The translations under genes were made by a program, and so were the position numbers. The notes under the pieces are model-generated. The model made no database searches. It saw nothing but the letters and a program-made list of their open reading frames with translations, and was not told the DNA's origin. Positions 1 through 12,300 of a stretch of 64,000 nt of DNA are shown one piece after another; within the stretch, counting starts at the first letter, position 1, and every line of letters begins with the position of its first letter. Source of the DNA: Brachypterus glaber (lineage: Eukaryota > Arthropoda > Insecta > Coleoptera > Kateretidae). The stretch is taken from assembly GCA_958510825.1 (NCBI GenBank), contig OY294044.1, positions 101,594,893-101,658,892 on the forward strand. Direction: 5' to 3'.

Positions 1-273
1 GGTAGAAAATAGTAGACTATACTCAAATATTTAAGAACTAAGTGAGAGTGAGTAAATTGAAATATTATTTTTTTAATTTATTAAGGGAACTTTTCATAAT
101 TATTGTGATTAATCAAACATTTCCAACAACTTAGCACAGTTTAGTTTACAAATTATGTGACCACCAAAATACACAGGTGATGGTAGAAAGGTAGAAAATA
201 GTAGACTATACTCAAATATTTAAGAACTAATTGAGAGTAAGTGAATTTTTTTTTTAATTTATTAAGGGAACTT
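1..273. repeat. Direct duplication of ~90 bp, period 189 bp
   Basis: Positions 1-92 and 190-273 carry almost the same sequence, starting GGTAGAAAATAGTAG and ending AAGGGAACTT, separated by unrelated AT-rich DNA. No coding sequence is credible here. Confidence 0.8.
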
Positions 274-416
274 GGAAAACATTGATAAAAATAAATAAAA
301 AAGTTTTTAGTTCCATGACTTTTTAGCTTGGTTAATTTTCCCAATATCAATTTTTTATGAGCAAAATTCTATTCTAGGCCTTTCTTATATCTTTAGGCTC
401 GTTCTCCAAATTGTGT

Positions 417-1240
417 TTATATACCTATCTTAGCATAACACTTGGCCGCTTTTCCACTGTCTTCCAAGCTGAGGTCTATGCCATACAGGACGCGGCAAAT
501 TGCAGGGAAATAATGCAGCACCGGGGGCACAATATATACATCTGCTCGGACATTGTGCAATCCCAGCACTAAGTCACTTCTAGTCAGGGAGTGTGCAGAA
601 GCCTTGGAAGAGATAGCAAAGACCAAAAACGTTCAACTGGTATGGGTACCGGGTCATAGTGGAATTCCCGGAAACCAGAAGGTAGATGAACTTGTAAGAC
701 TCGGATCAGGGATGGCACGGGGCCGGAACCTATATTGGGTGTTACAAGGAAGCAGGTAAAGACCGCTTTCGATGAGTGGGCTTCTACCAAGCTAAAGGAG
801 CAATGAAGGGCGGTCGACGGTTGCCGGCAAGCTAGGGACTTCCTGACTGGCCCAAGCAAATCAAAGACCGACTGGTTGCTGGAAAAAGGAAGCACTGCAC
901 TCAGAAAACTTGTAGGGGCTCTCACGGGCCAATCAAAACTAAGGAAGCACCTGGAAACAATGCAGATTCTAGAGAGTCCGCTATGCCCAGGTGCGGAGAG
1001 GATAAAACTTCCTCTTATACCTAGCCGAGTGTGTCAGATACGACATGATCAGGTTGCAAGTCTTTAAAACTCAAAGACTCAACCAAGAGAAACTAAGAGA
1101 TCTTCCCTGGGCTAATATCCTGACCTTTATTTAAAGGACGGGCAGGTTTAAGGAGGACTCAAATTAGTAAATGACTGGGATTGCTTGGGGTGACAAAAAG
1201 GGCCAGAAATGGCCTAGTTGTCCTGCTTTGGCCGACACAA
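417..1240 (+). pseudogene. Degenerate LINE fragment: RNase H domain and C-terminal tail
   Basis: This is the 3' part of a non-LTR retrotransposon of the RNase H-bearing type (R1/I-like group). Around 460-551 one frame reads a TVFQAEVYAI-type strand and a YICSD motif, the start of a retroelement RNase H with its acidic residues. The next frame (553-759) reads LVWVPGHSGIPGN, the conserved RNase H C-terminal block with its histidine. A third frame (876-1067) reads LVGALTGQSKLRKHLETM, matching the 'TGHC...LRKHL' tail that follows RNase H in these LINEs. The following DNA to about 1240 looks like the end of the tail and 3' UTR. Two or more frameshifts and stops break it, and the reverse transcriptase is absent, so it is a 5'-truncated dead copy. 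The clade is inferred from motif order only. Confidence 0.82.
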
Positions 1241-1372
1241 AAATTTACTACTAGCATGTAACTAATTCCTTCCCCTAAGTAACACTTTAAAAAGTTACCT
1301 TAATTTAAAAAGCCGTACTTGCTTAATTTATATTTTGGTTGGTTTTATGTTCGGCAGTAAAGGGAACTTTTT

Positions 1373-1824
1373 CAAAGAATACAAATAAAATTTCTTTAGA
1401 TTTTTAAAGTGCCATTTTCTGGCCATAAATTAAAAAAAAAAAAAAAAAACATCAAAAAACAGTGGTCGCCATGATTCCAGCCGTTTGGTTCGACTGAAAA
1501 CAAAAAACAAAACGGGATATTATTCAGTATTGAAGTGGCTATAGCCCTATCTAGAAGAAAATTTTTTGGCAAAAAAATACAAAAATGGCGGACGTTTTGT
1601 TTGAAAATTTTTTAAAAACGTTCGCCATTTCGTTATTTTTTGGCCAACAATTTTTCTTCTAGATGGGGCTATAGCGATTTTAATACTGAATAATATCCCG
1701 TTTTGTTTTTTTTTTTTAGTCGAACCAAACAGCCGGAATCATGTGTTTTTTTCAAAAAAAAAAAATTATGGCCTGAAAATAGCACTTAAAAAAACTAAAA
1801 AAAAATTATTTGTATTCTATGAAT
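1373..1824. repeat. Foldback element, arms ~200 bp
   Basis: A near-complete palindrome centred near 1600. Blocks such as CAAAACGGGATATTATTCAGT, GGCTATAGCC and GTTTGGTTCGACT on the left recur in reverse complement on the right (about 1650-1740), and the outer GTGCCATTTTCTGGCCAT recurs as ATGGCCTGAAAATAGCACTT. The arms have diverged by point changes and homopolymer length. It holds no ORF and is best read as a non-autonomous foldback or MITE of unknown superfamily. Confidence 0.85.
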
Positions 1825-2269
1825 ATAAAAAAAATACCTACAAAATTTCACAATTATATCTTTTTTTATTTCTATAAAGAAAAAGTAAAAAAAAAATATT
1901 TTTATAATTTCTAAGGTAGAAAGACCCCTTAATTATGTTTAGTTATTGGATGGTTTACCCAGTCATTAACACAGAACTCACTAAGAATTTGACCAATGGA
2001 ATTTCAAAATCAAGGGCTTATCCAAAATTATCTATATGGCTATTTAGGCGAAATTATACAGAAGCCCCAATGGGGACGCCCTTGTTTAGAATTATTTGAC
2101 ACATTCCATTTCATCGGTTAAATTCTTAATCTAGTGTAGTGTTATTGAATGTTTTATAGGCCTAGGTTTATTAAAAAAAAATAAAAATTTTTTTTTTCGA
2201 AAAGAGTTACTTTTTTCTTAAAACGAAAAATAAATTGAAAAAATATGTTTTTGAAAAAAATTGTTTTTA

Positions 2270-2450
2270 CCCCATTTTACCCCCTCACCCCAATCCGATT
2301 TTTATCAAAAACAATCCCAGCCTAGACTTTAGATAATCGATCTATGGTCCAAATTTGAAGTCTTTAGCCAGAAACGTTCTTGAGTTATCTTGGTCACAAA
2401 TTTCCCGGACGCACAAACTGACATGCAGAATTTTTTTTTTGACGGAAATC
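2270..2450 (+). repeat. Dispersed repeat fragment related to 26.38-26.56 kb
   Basis: The order 'CCCCATTT..., CAAAAACAATCCC, CTTTAGATAA, AAACGTTCTTGAGTTATC, CCGGACG' matches the same order of diverged blocks at about 26,375-26,520. No coding frame is conserved between the copies. Confidence 0.6.
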
Positions 2451-2699
2451 ATATTTTTTGGGTATAAAACGTCCAGAAACGTAATTTTTTTTTACTACCG
2501 AAAGACTTTCCTTGGGGAAAGTAAAATAAAAAATCTACTGTACTATAGTAATACTCGGCCAGTATACAGGGTATTTCTTTTAAATGGTAGAGTTCCTCTA
2601 ACTTTTGAACGGCGTAAGATCTCGACTTGTAATTTGGAACAGGCATACAACATAGAATAAAGTATCTTTATCTTTAAATTATATATTTTTTATATTTAA

Positions 2700-2760
2700 A
2701 GAACACTAGGGGGCGCTGGGGGACAAAATCTTAAATGGAAAGGGGGTAGAGTGATATAGA
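2700..2760. repeat. G-rich block shared with 23.16-23.22 kb
   Basis: The string TTAAATGGAAAGGGGG preceded by runs of G occurs here and at about 23,190-23,210, which indicates two diverged copies of one dispersed repeat. Confidence 0.45.
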
Positions 2761-2921
2761 ATTTAGAATTTTAGAATTTAGAATTTGTTGCTGCTTATGT
2801 AACTTTTCAGTTTTAGCGTTGTCGATTTTAAAATTAAACGTTGTAAATATTGCCTAAGGCTTATAAGATAAAAGAAATGTTCAAGATGTTCAAAACTGGG
2901 GCAACGTATTATGATATTACA

Positions 2922-3548
2922 TCAGGTAATATATTGACTTGTATCGAGATTATTAAAATTGAATGAAGTGTATTCTGAGATAGAATAAAAACATTTGCTG
3001 ATTAGGAAGGATTTAACAGCTCTTTTAAATTTATTTAATGTTAAGTTACGCATAGATAGTGGCAGTTTGTTATAAAGTGTAGGACCCCAGTAATTGTGGA
3101 CATTGCGGGTTCTGTTTATTCTGTGTAGATTAACGTGTAAATTTAAATTGCTCCTGGTAACTAGATTATTGCGATTTAGCCTAGTTTCATACGAGTTAAT
3201 ATTTTCCTTAACATATGTGAGAGACTGACAGATATAAAGACTTGGGAGGGTAAGGATGTTAAGGTCTATAAAGGCCTGCTTGCAGTCAGCTTGATATGGG
3301 AGATTTTTTATGATTCTTATAGCGCGTCTTTGTATTTTAAATACATTCTCTATATTAGGTGAGTGACCCCAAACCAGAAGGGCATAAGATATTCGAGACT
3401 GGACTAGTGAATGAAAAGCCAATAGTAAAACATGGTTTGAGACAATGTCTTTAAGCCTGCGCAGTACAAATACATATTTAGATACATTTGAAGCGACAGC
3501 TGAGGTGTGATCAGCCCAAGTTAGACCTGTGTCTAATTTTACACCCAA
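2922..3548 (-). pseudogene. Jockey-like LINE, C-terminal domain only (5'-truncated)
   Basis: An open frame of 208 codons equals the region after the reverse-transcriptase core of jockey/CR1-type LINEs. It begins at GVKLDTGLTWADH (the 'LGV.LD..L.W..H' block), then YALLVWGHS and IQRRAIRIIKNLPY, then a Cys-containing stretch, LTLPSLYI, a TR...NLH block, and GPTLYNKLP near the end. The catalytic core (YADD) is missing: an in-frame stop lies just upstream and homology seems to end near 3553, so the copy was 5'-truncated on insertion. The apparent start codon is only the first Met or alternative codon after the truncation and is not a real start. It has no endonuclease and cannot function. Confidence 0.88.
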
Positions 3549-3739
3549 GAATCATTTAGAAGGTCTATTCAAACGTATATTAATTTTTTGATTTTCGTTT
3601 AAATTGGAATAATTTATTTAGCTTTTAAATTTTACATTCGAATGTGATCGTCCTCCCTTAATATCTTCGAAACCAAGCAAAAATTGAAATTCTACAAAAG
3701 TGGTCTATTTAATTTATCATTAGAGCAACTTGAATCTAT

Positions 3740-4205
3740 AAACTTTTAACCCAATACCCCCAACTACCCCAACTCCAAAATCTTAAATAGCAACCCCCTA
3801 ACTTTTATGTCACATATTAAGGGGTATCAAACATGCTTTATGTTGGTACTAAAAAAATGAATTGCTTTACCCCTTAGGGAACGTTCAAGTATTACGTAAC
3901 GCAAATTTTGATCATTTTTGGACTTTTTGGACCCCCCCCTGTAACGCTATTTTCCTATACCATTAACATGGGTGTAACACTCCAAAATGACCCCCAGTCA
4001 TCCCCTAGAAGCGTTACGTAATACTTGAACGTTCCCTTATTACCCCGAGTCAATTTTAGTAAAAATTTAACCTGCTCCCCAAGTAAGGGGTTGGTAAATA
4101 ATAGTTAATTTACTTTGATAATAAAGAACTTTATTTACCCTTTAATTTGAGAGTTTAAAAATAGGGGGTTGCTGTTTAAGATCTTTATGTTGGGGTAGAG
4201 GGAGG
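3740..4205. repeat. Foldback element interrupted by a MITE
   Basis: The left arm (about 3740-3870) contains CTTAAATAGCAACCCCCTA and TACCCCAACTCC; the right arm (about 4040-4205) contains the complements (AGGGGGTTGCTGTTTAAG, GTTGGGGTAGAGGG). The Harbinger-like MITE at 3877-4036 sits at the middle. Confidence 0.7.
3877..4036. mobile_element. PIF/Harbinger-like MITE, 160 bp, TTA target duplication
   Basis: Terminal inverted repeats of about 26 bp start GGGAACGTTCAAGTATTACG and end in the exact reverse complement CGTAATACTTGAACGTTCCC. The 3-bp duplication TTA flanks both ends (3874-3876 and 4037-4039), which is the signature of the PIF/Harbinger superfamily. The same TIR and TTA duplication occur at 12,753-12,990, which supports the boundaries. 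The interior has no ORF. Confidence 0.85.
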
Positions 4206-4256
4206 GAACGTTCAAGTATTACGTAACGCAAATTTTGATCATTTTGGACTTACGTA
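4204..4256. mobile_element. Solo end of the same Harbinger-like MITE
   Basis: GGGAACGTTCAAGTATTACG followed by the first subterminal bases (GCAAATTTTGATCATTTT) repeats the left end of the 3877 copy. No right TIR follows, so this is a one-ended fragment. Confidence 0.7.
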
Positions 4257-4510
4257 AAAACATTGTATTATGCAATATATAACTTCAAAATTTTAATTCA
4301 ATATCTTACACCGTTTAAACGATAGAGGCACTGTACCATTTAAAATAAAAACCCTGTATAGCTATAGCTTTGTTAGTCCATCTTCATCATCTTCAAAAAC
4401 AATAATTTGTGTTGATGTTTTCTTCCAAATATAATTTTAATAGCAGTAAAAACATGGTTATGAAAAAAAAATGCATTGTTTTTCCGTGAATATATCGATA
4501 ACTATCAATC

Positions 4511-4576
4511 AGGTCTATTCACGTGCGTAAACAATATTTCCAAAATAGCAATATTGCTTAGGCACGTGAATAGATC
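4511..4576. repeat. Hairpin with ~28-bp arms
   Basis: AGGTCTATTCACGTGCG on the left pairs with CACGTGAATAGATCT on the right, with CAATATT..AATATTG continuing the stem. No function is assigned. Confidence 0.7.
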
Positions 4577-4589
4577 TGAATAGCGTCTC

Positions 4590-5125
4590 TTTCCACTATT
4601 CTTGAGTGCAATATCCGATGATGTTTTGTCGTCCATCCACCTACAATACCAGTTCGTGCATCACGGAATGCCAAATTTCCATCGAACCTACCTCAACACT
4701 GTAGGGCCTCTCGAGTTCGGTCACGATTCCAACTAAAAACGGCCCACCTATCCCAACCTTGTTGTAGTCGAGATGCACATTCCGTCAGGGTGGAACCATT
4801 AAGTTACAAGCAACTCTTAATAAATCGGAATAAATTCAGTTATGACTCATCAACGTTGAAAATAAACACAGAAACATAGGCTTACGGAATAATTTTGCCG
4901 AATTATGAGGGAAATTTTTATAAAGGTCACTAAATCGAAACATTTGACGACTAATTTGTTGCACACAACAATATTGAATATACATATTAACTATAAATAT
5001 GTAAATATATCGGTGTTTTTCGAAGAAAATAAAAATGTAAATATTTAAAACCTTGCGTCAACGATAGAATCGACGCGGCGCCTATGCGAGCACTGGAAAT
5101 TCGCCGATGACTGCTTATCATAATA
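4590..5125. other. Unassigned stretch
   Basis: Unique-looking DNA. It includes a locally GC-richer segment (4600-4790) with no open frame longer than a few dozen codons. I recognise no gene or repeat in it. Confidence 0.4.
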
Positions 5126-5127
5126 AG

Positions 5128-5612
5128 CATATTATAGTTAATATTATTACTATAGCCTATTATGTAGTATTTCAATGGACCAGTTATACCAACATACATA
5201 ATTCATAATATCTTGTGTTTCATTCATTATCCAACTAAACAAATTTGGAAGCCCTGATTTTTTTTTTTCATGTCATGTTTATTTTGTATAGATAAGAATG
5301 TAACATAATATTCTATAAATATTATGCATCAAATAATTTAAATTTTCCAGCAGAGTAACATAATTCATGACGCCCTAAAATTGTTTATTTCTTGTATTTT
5401 ACCAAGACCTTGCATTAAAATTGGCGAAGTCATCCGCTTACGCATGCGCATTACAACAAATTCGTAAATTATGAATGAAACATCAAGAAATTATTATGAA
5501 TGAAGTTTTTATCGGTAAGTAAGATTTCTTGTAAATACGAAACAACGGCAACAGTGTGAGATCTTTAATTTACTAGATAATAGGCTATAGTAATAATGTT
5601 AACTATACCTAA
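5128..5612. repeat. Foldback element, ~485 bp
   Basis: TATAGTTAATATTATTACTATAGCCTATTA at 5133-5162 is matched in reverse complement at 5578-5607, and an inner pair around 5206-5236 and 5464-5515 (ATTCATAAT / ATTATGAAT with TTTCATTCAT) extends the stem. The segment 5180-5245 also recurs in opposite orientation at 8145-8215. Confidence 0.7.
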
Positions 5613-5619
5613 GAAGCTA

Positions 5620-6146
5620 AGAAACTGATTCATTTCGTAAAAAGTTTGATATAGAAACGAACTTTCTTAGCGAGTTAGGTACACTATTTTTAGCGCCCGT
5701 TCCCACAAAAATATAATAATAAATTAATAACAAAAAATACATACAGGGTGTCCCAGCAGCGTTATTATTAAAGTTATCAAAATAACATTTATGCTAGTCA
5801 ATATACACCTAATTGGCTTTTATTTCTGAAATTAAGTTGTGTTTTAAACTATGTTTCGCTTTAAATAACATTTTTAATAAAATATTAGAATATTAAACTA
5901 TTGTTTAATTTATTTATTTTAGCTAATCATATCATATTAATATTAAAATATTTTTTAATAAATTTATCAAAAAAACTATATTTTTTTTAATAAAATGATT
6001 TTATCAAGAACTCCATGTATTTCACTTATTTTAATTGCAGTTAAGGGTTTCGCGAGTAAAATATAAAAATAATAAATGTCTGGATGAATGTCATATTAAT
6101 TGTCAAAATTGTACGGATTTTAAGTAAGAAATACAAAACAATTTAA
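5620..6146. other. Unassigned AT-rich stretch
   Basis: Very AT-rich DNA with short stop-dense frames. A GGGTGTCCCAGCAGCGTTA string at 5747 resembles the end of some dispersed repeats, but no partner end was found. Confidence 0.4.
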
Positions 6147-6452
6147 AAATGCTTTATCCAATGCATACAGATAATAAGACAATTACCAGCTTTATTTTAA
6201 ACAGATAAACTCAATAATAACCCCCGCGTGGCTTTTACTTTATTGAGTGGATAATTATTTATTTTACCCACTCAACTGTCACTTGTCAAATTATTTTTTT
6301 GTAAATGTCATTAAAATTTTTAATAAAAATATGAATTCCTAAGTTATTTATTGGATAAAACCTTGTATGGCACTCATGGGTAAACCGATATTGCCCTCTC
6401 GAAAATTAACCTGCTTGGCTGACGCCTCGCATGTTAATTTTCTTATGGGAAT
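6147..6452 (+). mobile_element. Hairpin-chain MITE, copy A (right end lost)
   Basis: First of three copies of a ~335-bp family (others at 17,896-18,228 and 34,983-35,300). It opens TTATCCAATGCATACAG and carries CTCAATAATAACCCCCGCG, then CCCACTCAACTGTCACTTG, then the left arm of the final hairpin (GATATTGCCCTCTCG, AATTAACCTGCTTGGC). The right arm is cut off after TTAATTTTCTTATGGGA and a (TTC)n run follows, so this copy is truncated. Confidence 0.8.
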
Positions 6453-7209
6453 TCTTCTTCTTCTTCTTCTTCTTTTTCTTTCGCTAGCTTTGCACTAACC
6501 TAACAAAAAAAGAAAAAACTTTATCCGCTCTTGTCCGGTTATTGCATTATTATACTTGTTTATTTAAAGGTTGTACGCAATTTTAAAACTATTGTTTCAA
6601 TTCTTTTAGACGTGAACACAATAAACATAGTGCAATTGAAGTCCAAAGAAGTTTAAACAATTTTACCTGTTTACTCCACATTTACGCAGGGATACTAAAA
6701 TGACATGTTGCTTTTATTTTACTCTTATAGGATCATGTAAAAAGATATAGGATTTATTGTGACATAACGCTATGGTTCTGACCTAACGATATTCGCAATC
6801 CACCACGTTTCAGCGACCTTGACATTCTTCCACCACGTTCAAATGTTCTCTGCTCTTCGTGTATGTGTATGTGCGATATTTACAGTCTTAGTTGGCCTGA
6901 CGTTGCCAGCCTATTCACCTATACACCTAGTTATCCTCAATGACTGAGCTACTCTTGGCCTAGACCAAGAAAATATGATGCTGCAACTAAGCAGAGAAAA
7001 TATCTCCAGGGGATCAATTCTGAACGTAGATGTGATGTGATAAATTTCCGTCGAAATGATATTATCATATCAGGCTTTTTTTACACATTTCAATATTTCG
7101 GTATTCACGAGTTTCACTAATTTAGTTCGTTGCTAAGAGTTTTCGCTAATCACAAACCTGACAGTTGTTATAAATGCATTTAAATTTAAATAGTACGAAA
7201 ACCAGGAAC

Positions 7210-7212
<3 letters not shown>
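6453..7212. other. (TTC)n run and unassigned DNA
   Basis: A short TTC microsatellite (about 6454-6480) replaces the end of MITE copy A. The remainder up to the TA tract has no recognisable gene or repeat. Confidence 0.4.

Positions 7213-7287
<75 letters not shown>
7213..7287. repeat. (TA)n microsatellite, ~75 bp
   Basis: Uninterrupted alternating T and A. It was read directly; the length may be unstable or misassembled. Confidence 0.95.
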
Positions 7288-7291
<4 letters not shown>

Positions 7292-9140
7292 AAATTTGCC
7301 TAAGTAAGTAAATAGATTTGTTGCAAAAAAATACGTGGAGGCTCGTCGTTCTGGTTTTCAGCGTCTTGAAGATCTCCTAAGACCAGTATGGCCTCCAATA
7401 CTTCATTTAACCTCTTGTGTACTGAATTATTAAATTCTGATAACATTGACTAAGTACAAAGTATAAGTTCTCCTCTTTAACCAATGCTGATAATAAAAAA
7501 TATTTTTTCAAAAAAATAATCAAAGAAAAAAAACAAAAAAATTGAAATATTTTATTTATTTTTAATTAAATTTATTATGAAAAAAAGAAAACAGAAAATA
7601 AAAATAAACTTTTTCTCCTTGCTTTAAAACATTAAAATAACATTAAATAAACATTAAATAATTCAAAATATTGTTGTTCTGTTTTCAATGACTCCCCGTA
7701 AAATCTCCGTGACTGGATTCAATCTAAAACTTTTCTTAATTTTGCCTATAAAAATCAGAGCTATATCTTTAGTATTTATATAAAATTTTCATGAAAATAT
7801 AGCAAAAAAATAAGAAAAAATGTAATTTTTTGAATTTAGAAGCCTATAAAACACCAACGAATAAAGATATTCGAAATCCGCTTTTTTTTGCTTAGAGTCC
7901 TATTAATGGAGAACCATTACATCGCAAAAAAAAAATTAAACCTTAATTATTTTTTTTTACTACAACTATAAGCAAAAAAAAAACACTATGGGTTATGGAG
8001 AAAAACGAAAAAAGGTTCCGAAATCAGCGCATCAAATATAGCCATATGCAACAAAAATCGCGACGGCAAATTTTTGAGTGTTGAGCAGTGTAATTATTAT
8101 CCAACTAAACAAAGATGGTGGCTTACTGCATTGTTGTCAAGTTAACTTGGAGAATGAATGAAACAATAAATTAAAAATACATGTATGTTGGTATAACTGG
8201 TAAAGTAAAATACTATAAATCTTTGCATCATAAAAATTCTTCCTATACTTCCAAATAACTTACTTGGTTAGAAATTAGATTAGTTTAGTTTAGCCCGCCA
8301 ATTAAAAAAAAATTAAAAATCGTTGGGGAGGTTTTTCTGTAATAAAGGCCTTCGGTTCCATAACCATAACTTAAAAAAAATCTTATTGCTTTCTCCAAAT
8401 CAACAAGCAATTCAAATGTTTGACACAATTTCATTGTTAGTTTTACCATAAACCTTGATGGAATGATGTTACATCAAACTGTAATTTACTGTCTGTAAAC
8501 AAATCAAACTAAACAACAACATAACCTTTTAATCATTTGGGGACAACTTTTGGAAATTTAAATACTACCAATGATAGTCTACCATATATCACTCTTCATT
8601 AGCATTATAATGCTGCGAAGAGTATAATAATAACAATAAATAACAAATTTATCTACGAACAGCACACAAAATACATACAAGATGTATTTTTAAATACATA
8701 TGTCAGACGTATATCATATATAAGTTACGTCCGAATAATCACGTGACTTGTTCATGTAATAAGAAGAATACAGGACGTATACTTAGCTTCGCATCCGTCC
8801 GACGTACACATAAGCAGTTGGTTTTTATATTATATTAAAGAAAATGAACTGTATAATTTTTTTTAAAAATGGACATCCGACCTTTGTACATACTCTAAAT
8901 CAGAAACATACCCTAATTAAGCAGAGAAAATATCCGTTCATTATAATTTGGTTCTTAAGTCCAGGTCCAGATTTGGTGCGGGAGGGGGAGAAGCTCAAAA
9001 ATTACAACTTTTTTTAGCCCTCCTCACCTTAAAAAAAAAAAAGCTTTGTCCGTGACACTTTTTCCTCATACAAAAAACTAAACACAAAAAAAGGTCCTCA
9101 TCTCCAAAAAAACTTTGTGCATATCCTCGCCTTTTTGGTG
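7288..9140. other. Unassigned AT-rich stretch with one dispersed-repeat copy
   Basis: No credible coding region. The segment 8098-8215 (ATTATCCAACTAAACAAA, ATGTATGTTGGTATAACTGG) is a copy, in opposite orientation, of sequence within the 5.1-5.6 kb foldback. A-rich and T-rich runs dominate the rest. Confidence 0.5.
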
Positions 9141-9300
9141 CAATATACTATTTTGAATCCCTGCAATATATGACTTTTATCGTCTGAATCCCTGCAATAG
9201 ACAACTTCTTTTTGTAAAATATGCAATTTTTGTACTTTTGTATTTTGAATCCATAAAATATACAACTTTTGTTTGGATCAATAAAATATACAACTTTTCA
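9140..9300. repeat. Degenerate short tandem repeat (~40-50 bp)
   Basis: Blocks of the form 'TGAATCC.TGCAATATAC.ACTTTT' recur four to five times with poor conservation between 9150 and 9300. Confidence 0.5.
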
Positions 9301-9380
9301 AGATGAGTGGGGGGGACGCTCCCCCCCCCCCAGAGCTACGGACCTGCACAGGTGACACACAAAGAGTAACAAAGATGTCT

Positions 9381-12300
9381 CCTTGCACTAATTACCTCTG
9401 TACATGATGACTGGTAACATACACAAACTCCAATTAACTATGGAGTATACCCCACTTAGTTTATAAGTTACGCTATATTCGAGTAAAAAATTGGACTTTG
9501 TATAAGTTACCAGTCATCACGTACACTCTACATTGTACAGGGTGATCCAGAATTCCCGCCCTCGTCATTTTTCTCGAAAATGGTAAGAGATATTATTATT
9601 ACTGGTAAGAAGTATCTTTCCAAGCAACTCGAAATTAATTTTTCTCAAAACCTTCCGTAATTAATTTGATCTATAAATGCCTTTTCATTATACGGGTCTG
9701 AATATAGCAGTTACTTTTTATTTTTCTTCCGCTACTGATGATGGATATACATTTAGGTTTACTTCTTCAATAGCAAATCGCCCTATTAATTTCAACACAT
9801 CGTATATGCAAAAAAAAATAGGTTCCTTGCACTAATTACCTCTGTACATGATGACTGGTAACATATACAAACTCCAATTAACTATGGAGTATACCCCCAC
9901 TTAGTTTATAAGTTACGCTATATTCGAGTAAAAAAATGGACTTTGTATAAGCTACCAGTCATCACGTACACTCTACATTGTACAGGGTGATCCAGAATTC
10001 CCGCCCTCGTCATTTTTCTCGAAAATGGTAATAGATATTATTATTACTGGTAAGAAGTATCCTTCCAAGCAACTCGAAATTAATTTTTCTCAAAACCTTC
10101 AGTAGTTTATTTGATCTATAAATGCCTTTTCATTATACGGGTCTGAATATAGCAGTTACTTTTTATTTCTCTTCCGCTACTGATGATGGATATACATTTA
10201 GGTTTACTTCTACATTAGCAAATCGCCCTATTAATTTCGAAACATCGTATATGCAAAAAAAAATAGGTTCCTATCACTAATTACCTCTGTAAATGATGAC
10301 TGGTAACATACACAAACTCCAATTAACTATGGAGTATACCCCACTTAGTTTATAAGTTACGCTATATTCGAGTAAAAAATTGGACTTTGTATAAGTTACC
10401 AGTCATCACGTACACTCTACATTGTACAGGGTGATTCAGAATTCCCTCCCTCGTCATTTTTCTCGAAAATGGTAAGAGATATTATTATTACTGGTAAGAA
10501 GTATCCAAGCAACTCGAAATAATTTTTTCTCAAAACCTTCAGTAATTTATTTGATCTATAAATGCCTTTTCATTATACGGATCTGAATATAGCAGTTACT
10601 TTTTATTTCTCTTCCGCTACTGATGATGGATATACATTTAGGTTTACTTCTTCAATAGCAAATCGCCCTATTAATTTCAAAACATCGTATATGCAAAAAA
10701 AAAATAGGTTCCTTGCACTAATTACCTCTGTACATGATGACTGGTAACATATACAAACTCCAATTAACTATGGAGTATACCCCACTTAGTTTATAAGTTA
10801 CGCTATATTCGAGTAAAAAATTGGACTTTGTATAAGTTACCAGTCATCACGTACACTCTACATTGTACAGGGTGATCCAGAATTCCCGCCCTCGTCATTT
10901 TTCTCGAAAATGGTAAGAGATATTATTATTACTGGTAAGAAGTATCTTTCCAAGCAACTCGAAATTAATTTTTCTCAAAACCTTCCGTAATTAATTTGAT
11001 CTATAAATGCCTTTTCATTATACGGGTCTGAATATAGCAGTTACTTTTTATTTTTCTTCCGCTACTGATGATGGATATACATTTAGGTTTACTTCTTCAA
11101 TAGCAAATCGCCCTATTAATTTCAACACATCGTATATGCAAAAAAAAATAGGTTCCTTGCACTAATTACCTCTGTACATGATGACTGGTAACATATACAA
11201 ACTCCAATTAACTATGGAGTATACCCCCACTTAGTTTATAAGTTACGCTATATTCGAGTAAAAAAATGGACTTTGTATAAGCTACCAGTCATCACGTACA
11301 CTCTACATTGTACAGGGTGATCCGGAATTCCCGCCCTCCTCATTTTTCTCGAAAATGGTAATACATATTATTATTACTGGTAAGAAGTATCTTTCCAAGC
11401 AACTCGAAATTAATTTTTCTCAAAACCTTCAGTAGTTTATTTGATCTATAAATGCCTTTTCATTATACGGATCTGAATATAGCAGTTACTTTTTATTTTT
11501 CTTCCGCTACTGATGATGGATATACATTTAGGTTTACTTCTTCAATAGCAAACCGCCCTGTTAATTTCAACACATCGTATATGCAAAAAAAAATAGGTTC
11601 CTTGCACTAATTACCTCTGTACATGATGACTGGTAACATATACAAACTCCAATTAACTATGGAGTATACCCCCACTTAGTTTATAAGTTACGCTATATTC
11701 GAGTAAAAAAATGGACTTTGTATAAGCTACCAGTCATCACGTACACTCTACATTGTACAGGGTGATCCGGAATTCCCGCCCTCCTCATTTTTCTCGAAAA
11801 TGGTAATACATATTATTATTACTGGTAAGAAGTATCTTTCCAAGCAACTCGAAATTAATTTTTCTCAAAACCTTCAGTAGTTTATTTGATCTATCATTAT
11901 ACGGATCTGAATATAGCAGTTACTTTTTATTTTTCTTCCGCTACTGATGATGGATATACATTTAGGTTTACTTCTTCAATAGCAAACCGCCCTGTTAATT
12001 TCAACACATCGTATATGCAAAAAAAAATAGGTTCCTTGCACTAATTACCTCTGTACATGATGACTGGTAACATATACAAACTCCAATTAACTATGGAGTA
12101 TACCCCCACTTAGTTTATAAGTTACGCTATATTCGAGTAAAAAAATGGACTTTGTATAAGCTACCAGTCATCACGTACACTCTACATTGTACAGGGTGAT
12201 CCGGAATTCCCGCCCTCCTCATTTTTCTCGAAAATGGTAATACATATTATTATTACTGGTAAGAAGTATCCTTCCAAGCAACTCGAAATTAATTTTTCTC

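Noticed and set aside
4690..4740. Pol III B-box-like string GTTCGGTCACGATTCC suggesting a tRNA or SINE
   Set aside because: No A box at the right distance, no cloverleaf and no tail.
10562..10747. Short plus-strand frame in the 444-bp array
   Set aside because: It is part of the tandem repeat and is broken in other units.
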